64,000 bases of DNA, from NCBI GenBank assembly GCA_035289625.1, contig DATDWP010000009.1, forward strand, positions 13,443 through 77,442, given 5' to 3'. Source of the stretch: UBA10205 sp035289625 (GTDB lineage Archaea > Iainarchaeota > Iainarchaeia > Iainarchaeales > Iainarchaeaceae). Every line of letters begins with the position of its first letter. Positions within the stretch are counted from its first letter, which is position 1. A model generated the notes under the pieces. The model searched no databases. It was not told the origin of the DNA and worked only from the letters and a program-made list of their open reading frames with translations. The position numbers were made by a program, and so were the translations under genes. Below are positions 18,080 to 26,950 of this stretch, one piece after another.

Positions 18080-18439
18080 TTAATGTTTCTTTTCATATTT
18101 TCTGCGCATTTTCATAAAAAATGCTTTTAGATCCTCTTTAGATATTGTAGGTAATCTCATCTGCTTTAATCCCTCATTTATTGAATCATAATTCTCTTTT
18201 GCCAAAAAATTAAACCTAAACATGTACTCTAGCGTAGCCCCTGATTCTGCGGCTACAGTCACTGCCCGCAAAAGAAAGGCAGCCTCTTTTACAAAATCAG
18301 CTCGTGTATCAAAAGGGAGCTTTTGCAGGGCCATGAGCTTATTTTCCAAACTTAAAAGCCCCTTCGGCTGTGGGGTTGTTCGCATTGGGCGAAAAGCAGT
18401 TCGTTTAGGTCTTGCTTTTGGCCTGCTTTGGTTTTGCAT
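18080..18439 (-). CDS. Hypothetical basic protein
   Basis: 119 residues if started at ATG 18439 (a TTG/ATG reading from 18448 adds three). The first 35 residues are rich in Arg, Lys, Pro and Gln and probably disordered. Residues 40-115 look like a compact helical domain (LPFDTRADFVKEAAFLLRAV, then FFMKMRRKYEKKH). I do not recognise a family. It lies 4 bases after the radical SAM gene and 25 bases before the methyltransferase in the same leftward operon, so it may be an accessory or nucleic-acid-binding protein. Confidence 0.55.
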   Translation of the reverse strand: MQNQSRPKARPKRTAFRPMRTTPQPKGLLSLENKLMALQKLPFDTRADFVKEAAFLLRAVTVAAESGATLEYMFRFNFLAKENYDSINEGLKQMRLPTISKEDLKAFFMKMRRKYEKKH

Positions 18440-18452
18440 AATTAGCACTTAT

Positions 18453-19952
18453 TTACGTTGCGGGTTCAACCTGTTTTTCTGCTGCTGCTTTTTTCCAAAA
18501 GTCGACGTTTAAGAGGTATTTTGCAAATGTGCGCGCTCCCATCATAAGTCTTGGCGCTTCCCGCGGCTGGGTGATCATCAATTTTACCCTGCTTAGAATG
18601 TACTCCGGTCTCCAATAGAATTCCTTTCGTGCCAAGTCGCATCCTTCAACAAGATCTCTTGCTGATAATTTATCAGTATTTAGTATTGTGCTATGTGTGC
18701 CTTCCGGAGTTAGCCACTCATCCCAGTTGGTTGTTGTTAGGAATTTATTTTCAGATGCCCATTTGAAAGCTTCTGTTCCGGGATAGAGCATTAGGGGGAA
18801 GAACTGCGCAGTATCGGGCTCTAGTTTTTTTGCCCACTCGACAGTTTTTTTAATCGTCTCTTTTGTCTCGCCGTTATTTCCAAGCATAAAGCAGCCGTGC
18901 ACTAGGATATTTGCTTTTTTTGTATCAACCATGAACTGCTCAATCTTCTCAATGCGCGTACCCTTCTTTATGTTGTTTAGTATCTGCTGGTCTGCGCTCT
19001 CAAATCCAACACACAAAAGCCTGCACCCGGCTTTTTTCATCCAGTTCAGTGTTTCAAGATCAACATCAGCCCTAGCATTGCAGGTCCATGTGACATTGAG
19101 CTTTCTTGTTTCGATTTCTTTGCAAATCTCAATCATTCTCTGCTTATCTTGCGTCATGGTATCATCTTCTATCATAATGTCTTTTACATATGGCAAATTC
19201 TTTGAAATCCATTCAAATTCATCAACAACATTTTTCGGACTCCTTGCCCTGTATGAGTGACCTGTTAGGGTTTGTGGGAATTTGCAAAACGTGCACCTGA
19301 ATTTGCAGCCCCTTCCTGTAATTATTGTAACCTCCGGGTATAGAACCGATGGGTAAAAATAATCCCTTATGCGAAGGTGCCTATTGTACACTTCGCTCGC
19401 AAATGGCATTGAGTCAAGCCCGTCTTCTTCAATTGGCGGCATATTCGGGGTGAATTTCACTTTTCCATCTTCGCCCCAATAAGTAATACCCAAAACGCTA
19501 TCAAGTGGCTTTTTGTTTTCAAGTGCAACAGCAAGATCCCTTATTATAAAATCATATTCGCCGCGCGCAACAGCATCGATTTTTTTACTCGCGCGAAGTG
19601 AGAGTTCCGGAAGCGCTCCAACATGTGTCCCTACCATTATTGCAAATGCTTCCGGCCTTGTATCTTTTAGAGTTTCAACAACCTTAACATCATTATTAAA
19701 ACTTGCAGTGACAGAATCAACAACCATCAAATCAGGTTTCCAATCCTTAACAATTTCCACTACTTCTTCTAGCTTCATTCCAGAGGCCGGGCAATCCAAA
19801 AGCTTCACATCATGGCCGGCTTGCTCTAAAACACCTGTTGCATACCCCATCCAAATCGGATAGTACACACAGCCGCCTTTTGAAATTGCCGGTGATCTAG
19901 ACGTTCTAGAGAACCTGAACAAAAACGGCGGATTTAGCATCAAGATTTTCAT
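18453..19952 (-). CDS. B12-binding radical SAM protein
   Basis: 499 residues. Residues 1-150 form a cobalamin-binding-like Rossmann domain (MGYATGVLEQAGHDVKLLD, VVDSVTASFNND, MVGTHVGALPEL). The radical SAM cluster motif is C216-x3-C220-x2-C223 (GCKFRCTFCKF), followed by the TIM-barrel elements EDDTMTQD and LCVGFESADQQ. This is the BchE/HpnJ-like architecture, which often does methylations or rearrangements on lipids and sugars. It is the first gene of the leftward glycan operon, preceded by an AT-rich promoter region (19953-20061). The substrate cannot be read from sequence. Confidence 0.87.
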   Translation of the reverse strand: MKILMLNPPFLFRFSRTSRSPAISKGGCVYYPIWMGYATGVLEQAGHDVKLLDCPASGMKLEEVVEIVKDWKPDLMVVDSVTASFNNDVKVVETLKDTRPEAFAIMVGTHVGALPELSLRASKKIDAVARGEYDFIIRDLAVALENKKPLDSVLGITYWGEDGKVKFTPNMPPIEEDGLDSMPFASEVYNRHLRIRDYFYPSVLYPEVTIITGRGCKFRCTFCKFPQTLTGHSYRARSPKNVVDEFEWISKNLPYVKDIMIEDDTMTQDKQRMIEICKEIETRKLNVTWTCNARADVDLETLNWMKKAGCRLLCVGFESADQQILNNIKKGTRIEKIEQFMVDTKKANILVHGCFMLGNNGETKETIKKTVEWAKKLEPDTAQFFPLMLYPGTEAFKWASENKFLTTTNWDEWLTPEGTHSTILNTDKLSARDLVEGCDLARKEFYWRPEYILSRVKLMITQPREAPRLMMGARTFAKYLLNVDFWKKAAAEKQVEPAT

Positions 19953-20061
19953 GGTAGTACCCTACTCATTATCATTACATTAATTAGTGTCTTATATCTC
20001 TTTAATAAATGTCTTTGAGTTTAAAAAGCTTTTTTGGTACAAAGGCGGCTTAAAATCCCTA

Positions 20062-20646
20062 TTAATCTTTGCGCAATTTCCAATAAATCTGGTAGCACAG
20101 GTTGGGTATATAGTGTGCAAGCTTTGGCCTCAAAAATGCAGGGATTATCAAAGCTGGTTTTGTGAAAAACAGTTCCGTTTGCTCAATTTTGAATTTTGCC
20201 CTACTGTACCTGCTAAATGTCCCCGTTCTTGTATACCAATCGGCAATGGTGGTTTCACAAAACATTATGTGGTGAAACGGCGTTTGGCCAAAATTATATG
20301 AATTATAATATGGCACTTCAACATGCAGAATTGCCCCGGGCTTCATCACGCGATAAATCTCAGTCAAAACATTGTCAAATTCAAATGTGTGCTCTAAAAA
20401 GTTGAGGCAAAAAACCTCATCAAAATAATTGTCTTTATACGGAATCTTTTCAGAGTCTTTCCAAAGTTTGTCAGCATCAGAGAGATTGTCATAATCAATC
20501 CCTATTGAGCCCGGCATTTTCCTCTTCCCGCAGGCAACATCGAGAACCTTCCAATCCCTGTTCGGGGGCTTGTAGGAATTTACCCTCTCGGTTGTCCAAT
20601 GTCCGACTCCTGCGGCGCTGTTTGAGAATGAGTGTATGGTGTTCAT
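20062..20646 (-). CDS. SAM-dependent methyltransferase
   Basis: 194 residues. Motif I is KVLDVACGKRKMPGSIGIDY and motif IV is FDEVFCLNFLEHTFEFDNVL, followed by KPGAILHVEVPYYNS. This last type is common in glycan loci. It follows rmlA by 7 bases on the same strand, making rmlB-rmlA-methyltransferase one unit, so it may methylate the deoxysugar built from the dTDP-glucose pathway. Confidence 0.8.
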   Translation of the reverse strand: MNTIHSFSNSAAGVGHWTTERVNSYKPPNRDWKVLDVACGKRKMPGSIGIDYDNLSDADKLWKDSEKIPYKDNYFDEVFCLNFLEHTFEFDNVLTEIYRVMKPGAILHVEVPYYNSYNFGQTPFHHIMFCETTIADWYTRTGTFSRYSRAKFKIEQTELFFTKPALIIPAFLRPKLAHYIPNLCYQIYWKLRKD

Positions 20647-20653
20647 GCCAAAA

Positions 20654-21379
20654 TCACTTTTTCTTGCTCTGCGAAACTATTTCATTTGCGCGCAAGAGTT
20701 CATCAAATGAACCTGCATCGAGCCACTGGTCTTTCAATTTGCTCGCCTTCAATGACCCATCTTTTATGTAGTGGTTGTGGATATCAGTTATTTCAAGTTC
20801 GCCCCGGCCAGAGGGTTTTAATTTTTTTATAATTCCAAATACGTGGGGCGTGTACATATACACCCCTACAGCAACAAAATTTGTGGGCGGGTCTTTTGGC
20901 TTTTCAATAACCTTTGTGACCTTTTCCCCATCAATAACGGCAACGCCGGCCTTGCGTGCCTCTTCGGTTGTTGTTTTGTATAGAAGAATGCGCGATTTCT
21001 CATTCCCTCTTTCAAATTCCTCTACGAACTGGCCAATATCATCAAACAATATGTTGTCCCCGTTTATGGAAACAAACTTTTCATTGCCAACAAATTCCTC
21101 TGCAAGAGCGATTGCCTGTGGCAAGCCTCCAGCCTCATCCTGCACGCGGAAAGTGAAATTCACCCCGAATTCCTTTCCGGAACCTAAAAGCCCGAACACA
21201 TCGCCGGCATGGCTTGTGCCTGTGACCACTAAGATTTCTGTGATGCCTGCTTTTTTTAATGTCTCAATCGGGTAGTAGATCATTGGCTTGTTATAAATTG
21301 GCAGCAAGTGTTTGTTGGTACTCCGAGTTAGCGGAAGCAGCCTGCTGCCAGTTCCGCCTGCAAGAATTACTCCCTTCAT
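20654..21379 (-). CDS. rmlA: Glucose-1-phosphate thymidylyltransferase
   Basis: 241 residues. The nucleotidyltransferase signature MKGVILAGGTGSRLLPLT opens the protein, followed by NKHLLPIYNKPMIYYPI, FVSINGDNILFDD (metal-binding Asp) and VIEKPKDPP. It makes dTDP-glucose from dTTP and glucose 1-phosphate. It is somewhat shorter than bacterial RmlA (about 290), like the archaeal short form. ATG 21379 overlaps the stop of rmlB (ATGA). RmlC and RmlD are not in the window, so the end product may be a 4-keto-6-deoxy sugar derivative other than rhamnose, or the genes may lie elsewhere. Confidence 0.88.
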   Translation of the reverse strand: MKGVILAGGTGSRLLPLTRSTNKHLLPIYNKPMIYYPIETLKKAGITEILVVTGTSHAGDVFGLLGSGKEFGVNFTFRVQDEAGGLPQAIALAEEFVGNEKFVSINGDNILFDDIGQFVEEFERGNEKSRILLYKTTTEEARKAGVAVIDGEKVTKVIEKPKDPPTNFVAVGVYMYTPHVFGIIKKLKPSGRGELEITDIHNHYIKDGSLKASKLKDQWLDAGSFDELLRANEIVSQSKKK

Positions 21380-22353
21380 TTTTCCACCCATGTTTTGAGC
21401 GGCTTCCACCACCACTCGTTCTTTGCATACCAATCAACCGTCTCTTTGAGCCCCTGCTCAAAATCCTTTTCGGGTTTCCACCCAAGCGATTTTATTTTCG
21501 AGCTATCAAGGCTATACCTTCTGTCATGCCCTTTCCTGTCCGCAACTTTTTGCACCATTTCCTCTCCTTTGCCTAAAAGCTTGAGGATTTTTTTTGTAAG
21601 GTCGATGTTTCCAAGCTCGTTTCCGCCGCCGATATTGTAGATCTCCCCGCTCTTGCCATTTTGGGCAGCGAGCAAAATCGCGCGGCAGTTGTCCTGCACA
21701 TGCAGCCAGTCGCGGATGTTCTTCCCATCTCCATAGAGCGGCACTTTTTTGCCTTCCAGCAAATTTGTAATAAAGAGCGGTATCACTTTCTCGGGGTATT
21801 GGCAGGGGCCGTAATTGTTTGAACTTCTAGTAACAATTAAATCAAAACCAAATGTAGTGTGGTAGCTTAGCGCCAAAAGATCTCCGGCTGCTTTGCAAGC
21901 AGAATATGGGTTCCGCGGTTCTAATCTATCCGTTTCTTTTGAAGATCCCTTTTCAACGCTCCCGTAAACTTCATCAGTGCTAACCTGCAAATAGCGCTTC
22001 ACGCCGGATTTGATCGAGCACTCAACCATGTTTTTTGTGCCCATTACATTGGTGTGCACAAACGCGCTTGCATCATTTATGGAATTATCAACATGGCTCT
22101 CTGCCGCAAAATTAAAAACCGTGTCAACCCCGTCAAGGGCTTTTTGCACAATTTTTTTATCGGCAATATCGCCTTTTAAAAAAGTGTATCTTTTCTCTTT
22201 TTCAAGCCCCTTCAAATTATTTTGGTTACCGGCATATGTCAAAATGTCGAGGTTAACCACTTCTAAATCGGTTTCATCAATCAAAAGGTGCACAAAATTG
22301 CTTCCGATAAATCCAGATCCGCCAGTTACAAGTACCCTATCCAATTTCACCAC
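21376..22353 (-). CDS. rmlB: dTDP-glucose 4,6-dehydratase
   Basis: 325 residues of the extended SDR family. NAD loop VTGGSGFIGSNF, then NFAAESHVDNSI, the catalytic STDEVYG (T126, D127, E128) and Y150-x3-K154 (YSACKAAGD). The Asp-Glu pair next to the catalytic Thr is specific to RmlB-type dehydratases. The product is dTDP-4-keto-6-deoxyglucose. It is the first gene of the leftward unit with rmlA and a methyltransferase. Confidence 0.92.
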   Translation of the reverse strand: MVKLDRVLVTGGSGFIGSNFVHLLIDETDLEVVNLDILTYAGNQNNLKGLEKEKRYTFLKGDIADKKIVQKALDGVDTVFNFAAESHVDNSINDASAFVHTNVMGTKNMVECSIKSGVKRYLQVSTDEVYGSVEKGSSKETDRLEPRNPYSACKAAGDLLALSYHTTFGFDLIVTRSSNNYGPCQYPEKVIPLFITNLLEGKKVPLYGDGKNIRDWLHVQDNCRAILLAAQNGKSGEIYNIGGGNELGNIDLTKKILKLLGKGEEMVQKVADRKGHDRRYSLDSSKIKSLGWKPEKDFEQGLKETVDWYAKNEWWWKPLKTWVEK

Positions 22354-22594
22354 TTAAATAACATTGCAATGTCTAGGTAAATAAAGGCTTTTGGTGCAGC
22401 ATTGTGGCTCCCAGTATAAGAGCAAAACCACAGTCAAGGCTTCATTGATTGGAAAGGCCAGCCGTACAAATTCAATGTTTTGAAGGCTGGCATGGTCTTG
22501 GGTGGTTTTTTTGCAAGCAATCCATTTGCATTTATAATCCCTAACTAATACTTTGAATAGTCTTTGAGAAGTCTTTGAATATTTGGTGATATTG

Positions 22595-23977
22595 ATGAAT
22601 GGGCAGGATCTTACCAAAGGGGATATCAGAAAACAGCTCTGGTCGCTAGCTTGGCCTCTAATGCTCTCGGTTTTCTTTTACACCCTTTACAATATTGTTG
22701 ATGCTTTTTGGGTGAGCAAATTATCAGCCGAGGCAATAGCTGCCGTCAGCATTGCCCAGATCGCCCTGTTCACAATGGTTTCGCTTAGCATGGGCCTAAC
22801 TGTCGGTTCCGGCGTTATTATGGCAATGCATATCGGCGCAAAAAACATCAAGGAAGCCGAGCGGGTGCTGGGGCAATCATTTGTTCTCTCTGCAATTGCA
22901 GCCGTTATCTTCACCGCAATCTCGCTGGTTTTTAGGAATGAACTGCTAATAGGGTCTGGAGCAACGGGGGCGGTATTTGCCCCCGCAATGGAGTATTTTA
23001 TAGTAACCGCAGGCGGCTCTATTCTATTTTTCCTTTTGATGGCAATAATGTTTGCATTCAATTCCGAAGGGGATACATTCACCCTCACAAAATTTTTTGC
23101 AGTTTCAACAGCTGTCAATGTAGTGCTTGACCCTATAATGATATTTGGTTGGTTTGGGTTTCCTGCATGGGGGATTTCAGGCGCGGCAATTGCAACTCTA
23201 ATCTCCCAATTCATATTCATTATCCTTGGGATAAATGAGCTCTCAAGCAAAAATAGAAAAGTTAGGTTCCACTTCTCAAACCTCTCAATTAAACTAGATT
23301 CGGTAAAAGAGATCCTTGTAATAGGAATACCTGCTTCTCTAACACAAGTAATAAATCCAATTGGCCTTGCTGCCCTAATGTTTATTACCGCACTTGGCTT
23401 TCAGGAAATCGGTACAATTGCATTTAGCATCGGATTTAGAATAGAATTCTTTGCATTTTTACCGGCAATCGGATTTGGGTTTGCAGCGCTTGCAATGATA
23501 GGGCAAAACCTTGGCGCGGGAAATGTCGAGCGCGCAAAAGAAGTTTTTAGCAAGGCCATAAAATATAGTTTTATTGCAGCCCTTGCAGTCGGGATTCTTG
23601 CAATTATTTTTGCAAGAAATATAATAGAAATTTTTACAACCGACCCTGTCGTAATAGAGCACTCTCTTTCCTATATCTGGATTGTAGCGCTAAGTTATGG
23701 GTTTTTGGCAATGACAATGGTTGAAGCTAGCGCGTTCCAGGCAATCGGGAAATCCTGGCCGGGTTTTTGGATATTTTTCATAAGATTTATTGTAATCTCA
23801 ATTCCACTTGCATATATTTTCACTCAGGTATTTAAAATGCCGCTAACTTCGATCTGGACGGCAATCCTTATTGGGAATATACTCTCGGCAATAATCGGAT
23901 ACTTTTGGATCAAGAAAGAAATTAGTAAAATTGACATCAATAAAGTGCCAGTGCACCACATGGAAAACCAGGCGTAA
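22595..23977 (+). CDS. MATE family multidrug/metabolite antiporter
   Basis: About 460 residues with 12 predicted membrane segments in two homologous halves. The opening helix WSLAWPLMLSVFFYTLYNIVDAFWVSKLS is the MATE family hallmark, and the second half restarts at VIGIPASLTQVINPIG. It should export cationic compounds or metabolites with Na+ or H+. It is transcribed alone, between leftward genes. ATG 22595 is preferred over the upstream TTG because family members start near the QDLTKGDI region. Confidence 0.88.
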   Translation: MNGQDLTKGDIRKQLWSLAWPLMLSVFFYTLYNIVDAFWVSKLSAEAIAAVSIAQIALFTMVSLSMGLTVGSGVIMAMHIGAKNIKEAERVLGQSFVLSAIAAVIFTAISLVFRNELLIGSGATGAVFAPAMEYFIVTAGGSILFFLLMAIMFAFNSEGDTFTLTKFFAVSTAVNVVLDPIMIFGWFGFPAWGISGAAIATLISQFIFIILGINELSSKNRKVRFHFSNLSIKLDSVKEILVIGIPASLTQVINPIGLAALMFITALGFQEIGTIAFSIGFRIEFFAFLPAIGFGFAALAMIGQNLGAGNVERAKEVFSKAIKYSFIAALAVGILAIIFARNIIEIFTTDPVVIEHSLSYIWIVALSYGFLAMTMVEASAFQAIGKSWPGFWIFFIRFIVISIPLAYIFTQVFKMPLTSIWTAILIGNILSAIIGYFWIKKEISKIDINKVPVHHMENQA

Positions 23978-24019
23978 AATTTAATAAATTTTAAAATCTT
24001 TTTTTAGAAAAATTTGCCT

Positions 24020-24934
24020 TTAGGTATTCTTCAAATACCACTCGATTGTTCTTGCAAGGCCTTCTTCAAACCCTATTGTTGGTTCAAAGGAAAGCGCCTT
24101 TTTTGCCTTTGAAATATCGGCAACAAACCTTACAACTTCCCCTGTCCTATTGTTCCCAACAGTGATTTTGCTGGATGAATTAAGGCGCTTTTGGATCATT
24201 TTTGCGCAATCAATTATTTTCACTCCCTTCCCTGTTGCAATATTGTACGCCTCGTTTTTTGCGCCATCGAATTTTTCAATGCAGCAAATAATTCCCTGCA
24301 CCGTGTCATCAATGTAGGTGAAATCAAGTTCCTTGTGCTCCCCGAACACCATGAGGTCTTTTCCCTGCCGCGTGAACCTGATAAATAGCGGGACAACACG
24401 GTCAGAATCATCATACATCCCGTACACGTTTGAAAAACGCGTGATGATAAAATCAATCCCGTAGCAGTGCTTGTAGGAATTCACAAGGGCCTCCCCTGCA
24501 ACTTTTGAGGCGCTATATGGGCTCTCGGAAGCGGAAATTTTTGCATCGTCTTCTTTGTAGACCATATTTTGGGAGTTGCCATAAACTTCCCTGCTGGAAG
24601 CGAAAATAAATTTCTTTATTTTATTCTTTCTGCAAAATTCGAGCATATTAAAGAGCATTGAAATGTTCTCAAGCGCCCCTTGCGGCTCAATCACCAAATT
24701 GTACACACGCGCATTTGCAGCAAGGTGCACTACAATATCAGCATCTGCAGAGAGTTTTTTGATCTGCTTTTCATCGGTAAGATCAGCAATTGTTGTAATT
24801 GCATTTATTTTTTTATTCCAAGCATTTTTGCGCTTATCAACGCCCTGCACATCATAGTTTTTTTCAATGAGTTTTTCGCAAAGCCGCGTACCTATTGTGC
24901 CGCTGCTTCCTGTGACCATTATTTTTCCGACCAT
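24020..24934 (-). CDS. NAD-dependent sugar epimerase/dehydratase (extended SDR)
   Basis: 304 residues. MVTGSSGTIGTRLCEKL is the nucleotide loop, FASSREVYG the catalytic Ser region, and Y140-x3-K144 (YSASKVAGE) the catalytic pair. The closest groups are UDP-glucose/GlcNAc 4-epimerases and related dehydratases (GalE/WbpP-like). It would feed a nucleotide sugar to the surrounding transferases. It is 45 bases downstream of the GT2 gene at 24979 in the opposite reading order and may be separately transcribed. Confidence 0.85.
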   Translation of the reverse strand: MVGKIMVTGSSGTIGTRLCEKLIEKNYDVQGVDKRKNAWNKKINAITTIADLTDEKQIKKLSADADIVVHLAANARVYNLVIEPQGALENISMLFNMLEFCRKNKIKKFIFASSREVYGNSQNMVYKEDDAKISASESPYSASKVAGEALVNSYKHCYGIDFIITRFSNVYGMYDDSDRVVPLFIRFTRQGKDLMVFGEHKELDFTYIDDTVQGIICCIEKFDGAKNEAYNIATGKGVKIIDCAKMIQKRLNSSSKITVGNNRTGEVVRFVADISKAKKALSFEPTIGFEEGLARTIEWYLKNT

Positions 24935-24978
24935 TGTTTACATTACTCCCCTTAAAGTTTAAAATCCAACCTGCCCAA

Positions 24979-25863
24979 CTAAATCAACAGCTTCCCAAAC
25001 CTTGCGCTTCCAATAAGCCTGCTTGTTTTTACCGCAATCACATACGAAATTCCAATTAGCACTATAAAAAATGCGTGCAGTGGGGATTTGTTTTCCAAAA
25101 ATGTTATCCCGCGCGGAGAGCTAAGTTCCATTTTTCCCCCGTTTTTCCAAAGACCGGTTGCTACCTTAAAGTCCTGCACCGGGTCAATTAGAAACCCATA
25201 TTTTATGTGCAAAAATTCCTCACAAACCCTTGTCGGGTGCTTTTTGTACAAGAGAACATCATTTTGGTGGTAGTAGAGGCGCTGCAGAACATGTGAAACA
25301 AGCGCGGCAAAACCCCTTGGCTTTGTCTCTGTGTGGTCGTGGAAATACCGCGCCTTTACAAGCTTGAATTTAAAGCCCAAATCCATTATTTTGAATGTAA
25401 GGTCAGTGTCCTCGCGATAGTAGCGGTACTCTTCATCGTAGCTGCCCACTTTTTCTAGCAAATCCTTTCGAAAGGCAGTTGAGGTGCCGCCGTAGTAATC
25501 ATACGCGCTAACAACCCCAACATCCTCTGCATCAAACCCATCACATATTTTTTGCAGCCAATTTTTTTGTGCAATGCAATCATGGTCCATGTTGACAATA
25601 ATTTCATATTGTGAATTTTCTATTCCCACATTTCTTGCCCTGCAAACCCCGCTATTTTTCTGGTGGAACACTTTGATTTTTGCATTTTTTTTAGCGTATG
25701 GGTCTAGGAATTGCCCTGTGCCATCAGTGCTGCCGTCGTTTACCACAACCACTTCATATTTTCCCGCAAAATCCTGGTCCACTAGCGCGTTTAGGGTTTT
25801 TTTGAGAATTGATTTATTATTATAAGTTGCAACAACAATTGAGGCATTTGAAGATTTCTTCAC
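24979..25863 (-). CDS. GT2 glycosyltransferase
   Basis: 294 residues. SIVVATYNNKSIL, VVVVNDGSTDGTGQF, NMDHDCIAQKNW and REDTDLTFK mark the family 2 GT-A domain. One hydrophobic helix near the C terminus (FFIVLIGISYVIAV) may anchor it. Its ATG overlaps the stop of the Alg13-like gene by 4 bases, so it probably acts right after the Alg13/Alg14 step. Confidence 0.87.
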   Translation of the reverse strand: MKKSSNASIVVATYNNKSILKKTLNALVDQDFAGKYEVVVVNDGSTDGTGQFLDPYAKKNAKIKVFHQKNSGVCRARNVGIENSQYEIIVNMDHDCIAQKNWLQKICDGFDAEDVGVVSAYDYYGGTSTAFRKDLLEKVGSYDEEYRYYREDTDLTFKIMDLGFKFKLVKARYFHDHTETKPRGFAALVSHVLQRLYYHQNDVLLYKKHPTRVCEEFLHIKYGFLIDPVQDFKVATGLWKNGGKMELSSPRGITFLENKSPLHAFFIVLIGISYVIAVKTSRLIGSARFGKLLI

Positions 25864-26414
25864 AATTTTTCCCCCAATTGTTTTTTTGTAAATGCATCCA
25901 AAATCTGCACAATTCTTCCCGTCTCAATTTTTGCGGGGCTGAAATCTTCCAGTTCAATTATTTTTTGTAAAATCTCACTCTCGCTTTTTGCAACAAGCCC
26001 AAGATTTTTTTGTTCAACAACTTGCGCAAGTTCGAGCTGATGATTGTTAGTGTGTTCTGAGAATTCCTTTCTTCTCGCAATTGCAATGAATTTTTTCCCC
26101 AAATTTTTTGCAAGGCCGATATTTCCTTCTCCTGCATGGGTTATGAATATGTCGCACTTTTCAAGAAGGCTCCGGAATTCATCTATCGGGACAAATTTTT
26201 TGTAAGGGAAATTTTTTGGCAAGTAATCACTATGCCCGCTTTGGCAAAAAATATTCCCGGTTATCCTGCCCTCTGAAATCAAGCGGTCAATTTCGCGCAA
26301 GAGCCTATTGAATTGCTGCGGGTGCGTTCCCACTGACACAAATATTGAAAGGGTTTTGCTGCGGATGTTTTTTGATTTTATACTATCACATCCACTAGAA
26401 AATGCTGCCGCCAA
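25860..26414 (-). CDS. Alg13/PssE-like catalytic subunit of a split GT28 glycosyltransferase
   Basis: The conserved part starts LSIFVSVGTHPQQFNRLLREID and continues FITHAGEGNIGLAKNLGKKFIAIARRKEFSEHTNNHQLELA, the UDP-GlcNAc-binding half of the GT28 fold as in Alg13, EpsF and PssE. Between the alg14 stop (26395) and this strand there is no in-frame ATG, GTG or TTG. The nearest start is TTG 26414, which overlaps alg14 by 20 bases; ATG 26474 would overlap by 80. The length is 184 or 204 residues. It should pair with the Alg14-like protein encoded just upstream to add the second sugar to the polyprenyl-linked glycan. Confidence 0.78.
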   Translation of the reverse strand: MAAAFSSGCDSIKSKNIRSKTLSIFVSVGTHPQQFNRLLREIDRLISEGRITGNIFCQSGHSDYLPKNFPYKKFVPIDEFRSLLEKCDIFITHAGEGNIGLAKNLGKKFIAIARRKEFSEHTNNHQLELAQVVEQKNLGLVAKSESEILQKIIELEDFSPAKIETGRIVQILDAFTKKQLGEKL

Positions 26415-26847
26415 ATATGCCTTTGGGATAAAATTTTTCAAGTTCTCTCCACTGGTAGATGAAAAGATCGGCAAAGCGGTATGCGATTTTTCCGCTAACC
26501 CCGGGTTCTAGAGGCCTGCAAAAGCTCTCAATAAAGACCACTTTTTTCCCAAGGATTTTTCCGGCAGCGCAGGCAAGCAGCCCAATATCTGCACCGGTTG
26601 AAATCACAACATCGGGGTTTTCTTTTCGTATAATATCAAAGGATTGCAAAAAGCACTGCACTGAGGCAACCGGGTTTCTTCCTGGCAGGGGGGCAAAAAA
26701 AACCTTCTTTGATTTTGCAAGGCTTTGCGTATCTGCGCGCTCAAATGTTATGAAAAAATGCGGGTATTTTTTGTAAAAATCTTCAAGCTGGAGCATCTCA
26801 CTAAGGTGCCCTCCAGCAGAGCATGCAAGGCATATTTTCAGGGCCAT
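26395..26847 (-). CDS. Alg14/PssD-like membrane subunit of a split glycosyltransferase
   Basis: 150 residues. MALKICLACSAGGHLSEMLQL is the Alg14 signature (GGH), followed by VISTGADIGLLACAAGKILGKKVVFIESFCRP. Alg14 docks on the membrane and recruits Alg13. Here the two are separate adjacent genes, as in eukaryotes and in PssD/PssE systems. ATG 26847 is chosen; upstream frame extension to 26901 has no family support. It is divergent from aglB with about 100 bases between. Confidence 0.85.
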   Translation of the reverse strand: MALKICLACSAGGHLSEMLQLEDFYKKYPHFFITFERADTQSLAKSKKVFFAPLPGRNPVASVQCFLQSFDIIRKENPDVVISTGADIGLLACAAGKILGKKVVFIESFCRPLEPGVSGKIAYRFADLFIYQWRELEKFYPKGIFGGSIF

Positions 26848-26950
26848 GCAAGGATTGGGGGAATTTGGCAAATTAAAGCTTATTGGTATGTTTGCAAACA
26901 ACCTTATCTTTGAACGGTGCTTAAAAACCTTTATGAATGAATTTATAGTG

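Noticed and set aside
22354..22617. Leftward 87-codon frame between rmlB and the MATE gene
   Set aside because: It overlaps the start of the MATE gene, has an unlikely composition (scattered Cys, Trp, Arg) and no ribosome site; I see no gene in this gap.
22595..23977. Second glycan flippase
   Set aside because: The protein matches MATE antiporters in both halves and stands alone, so a glycan-flipping role is not supported.
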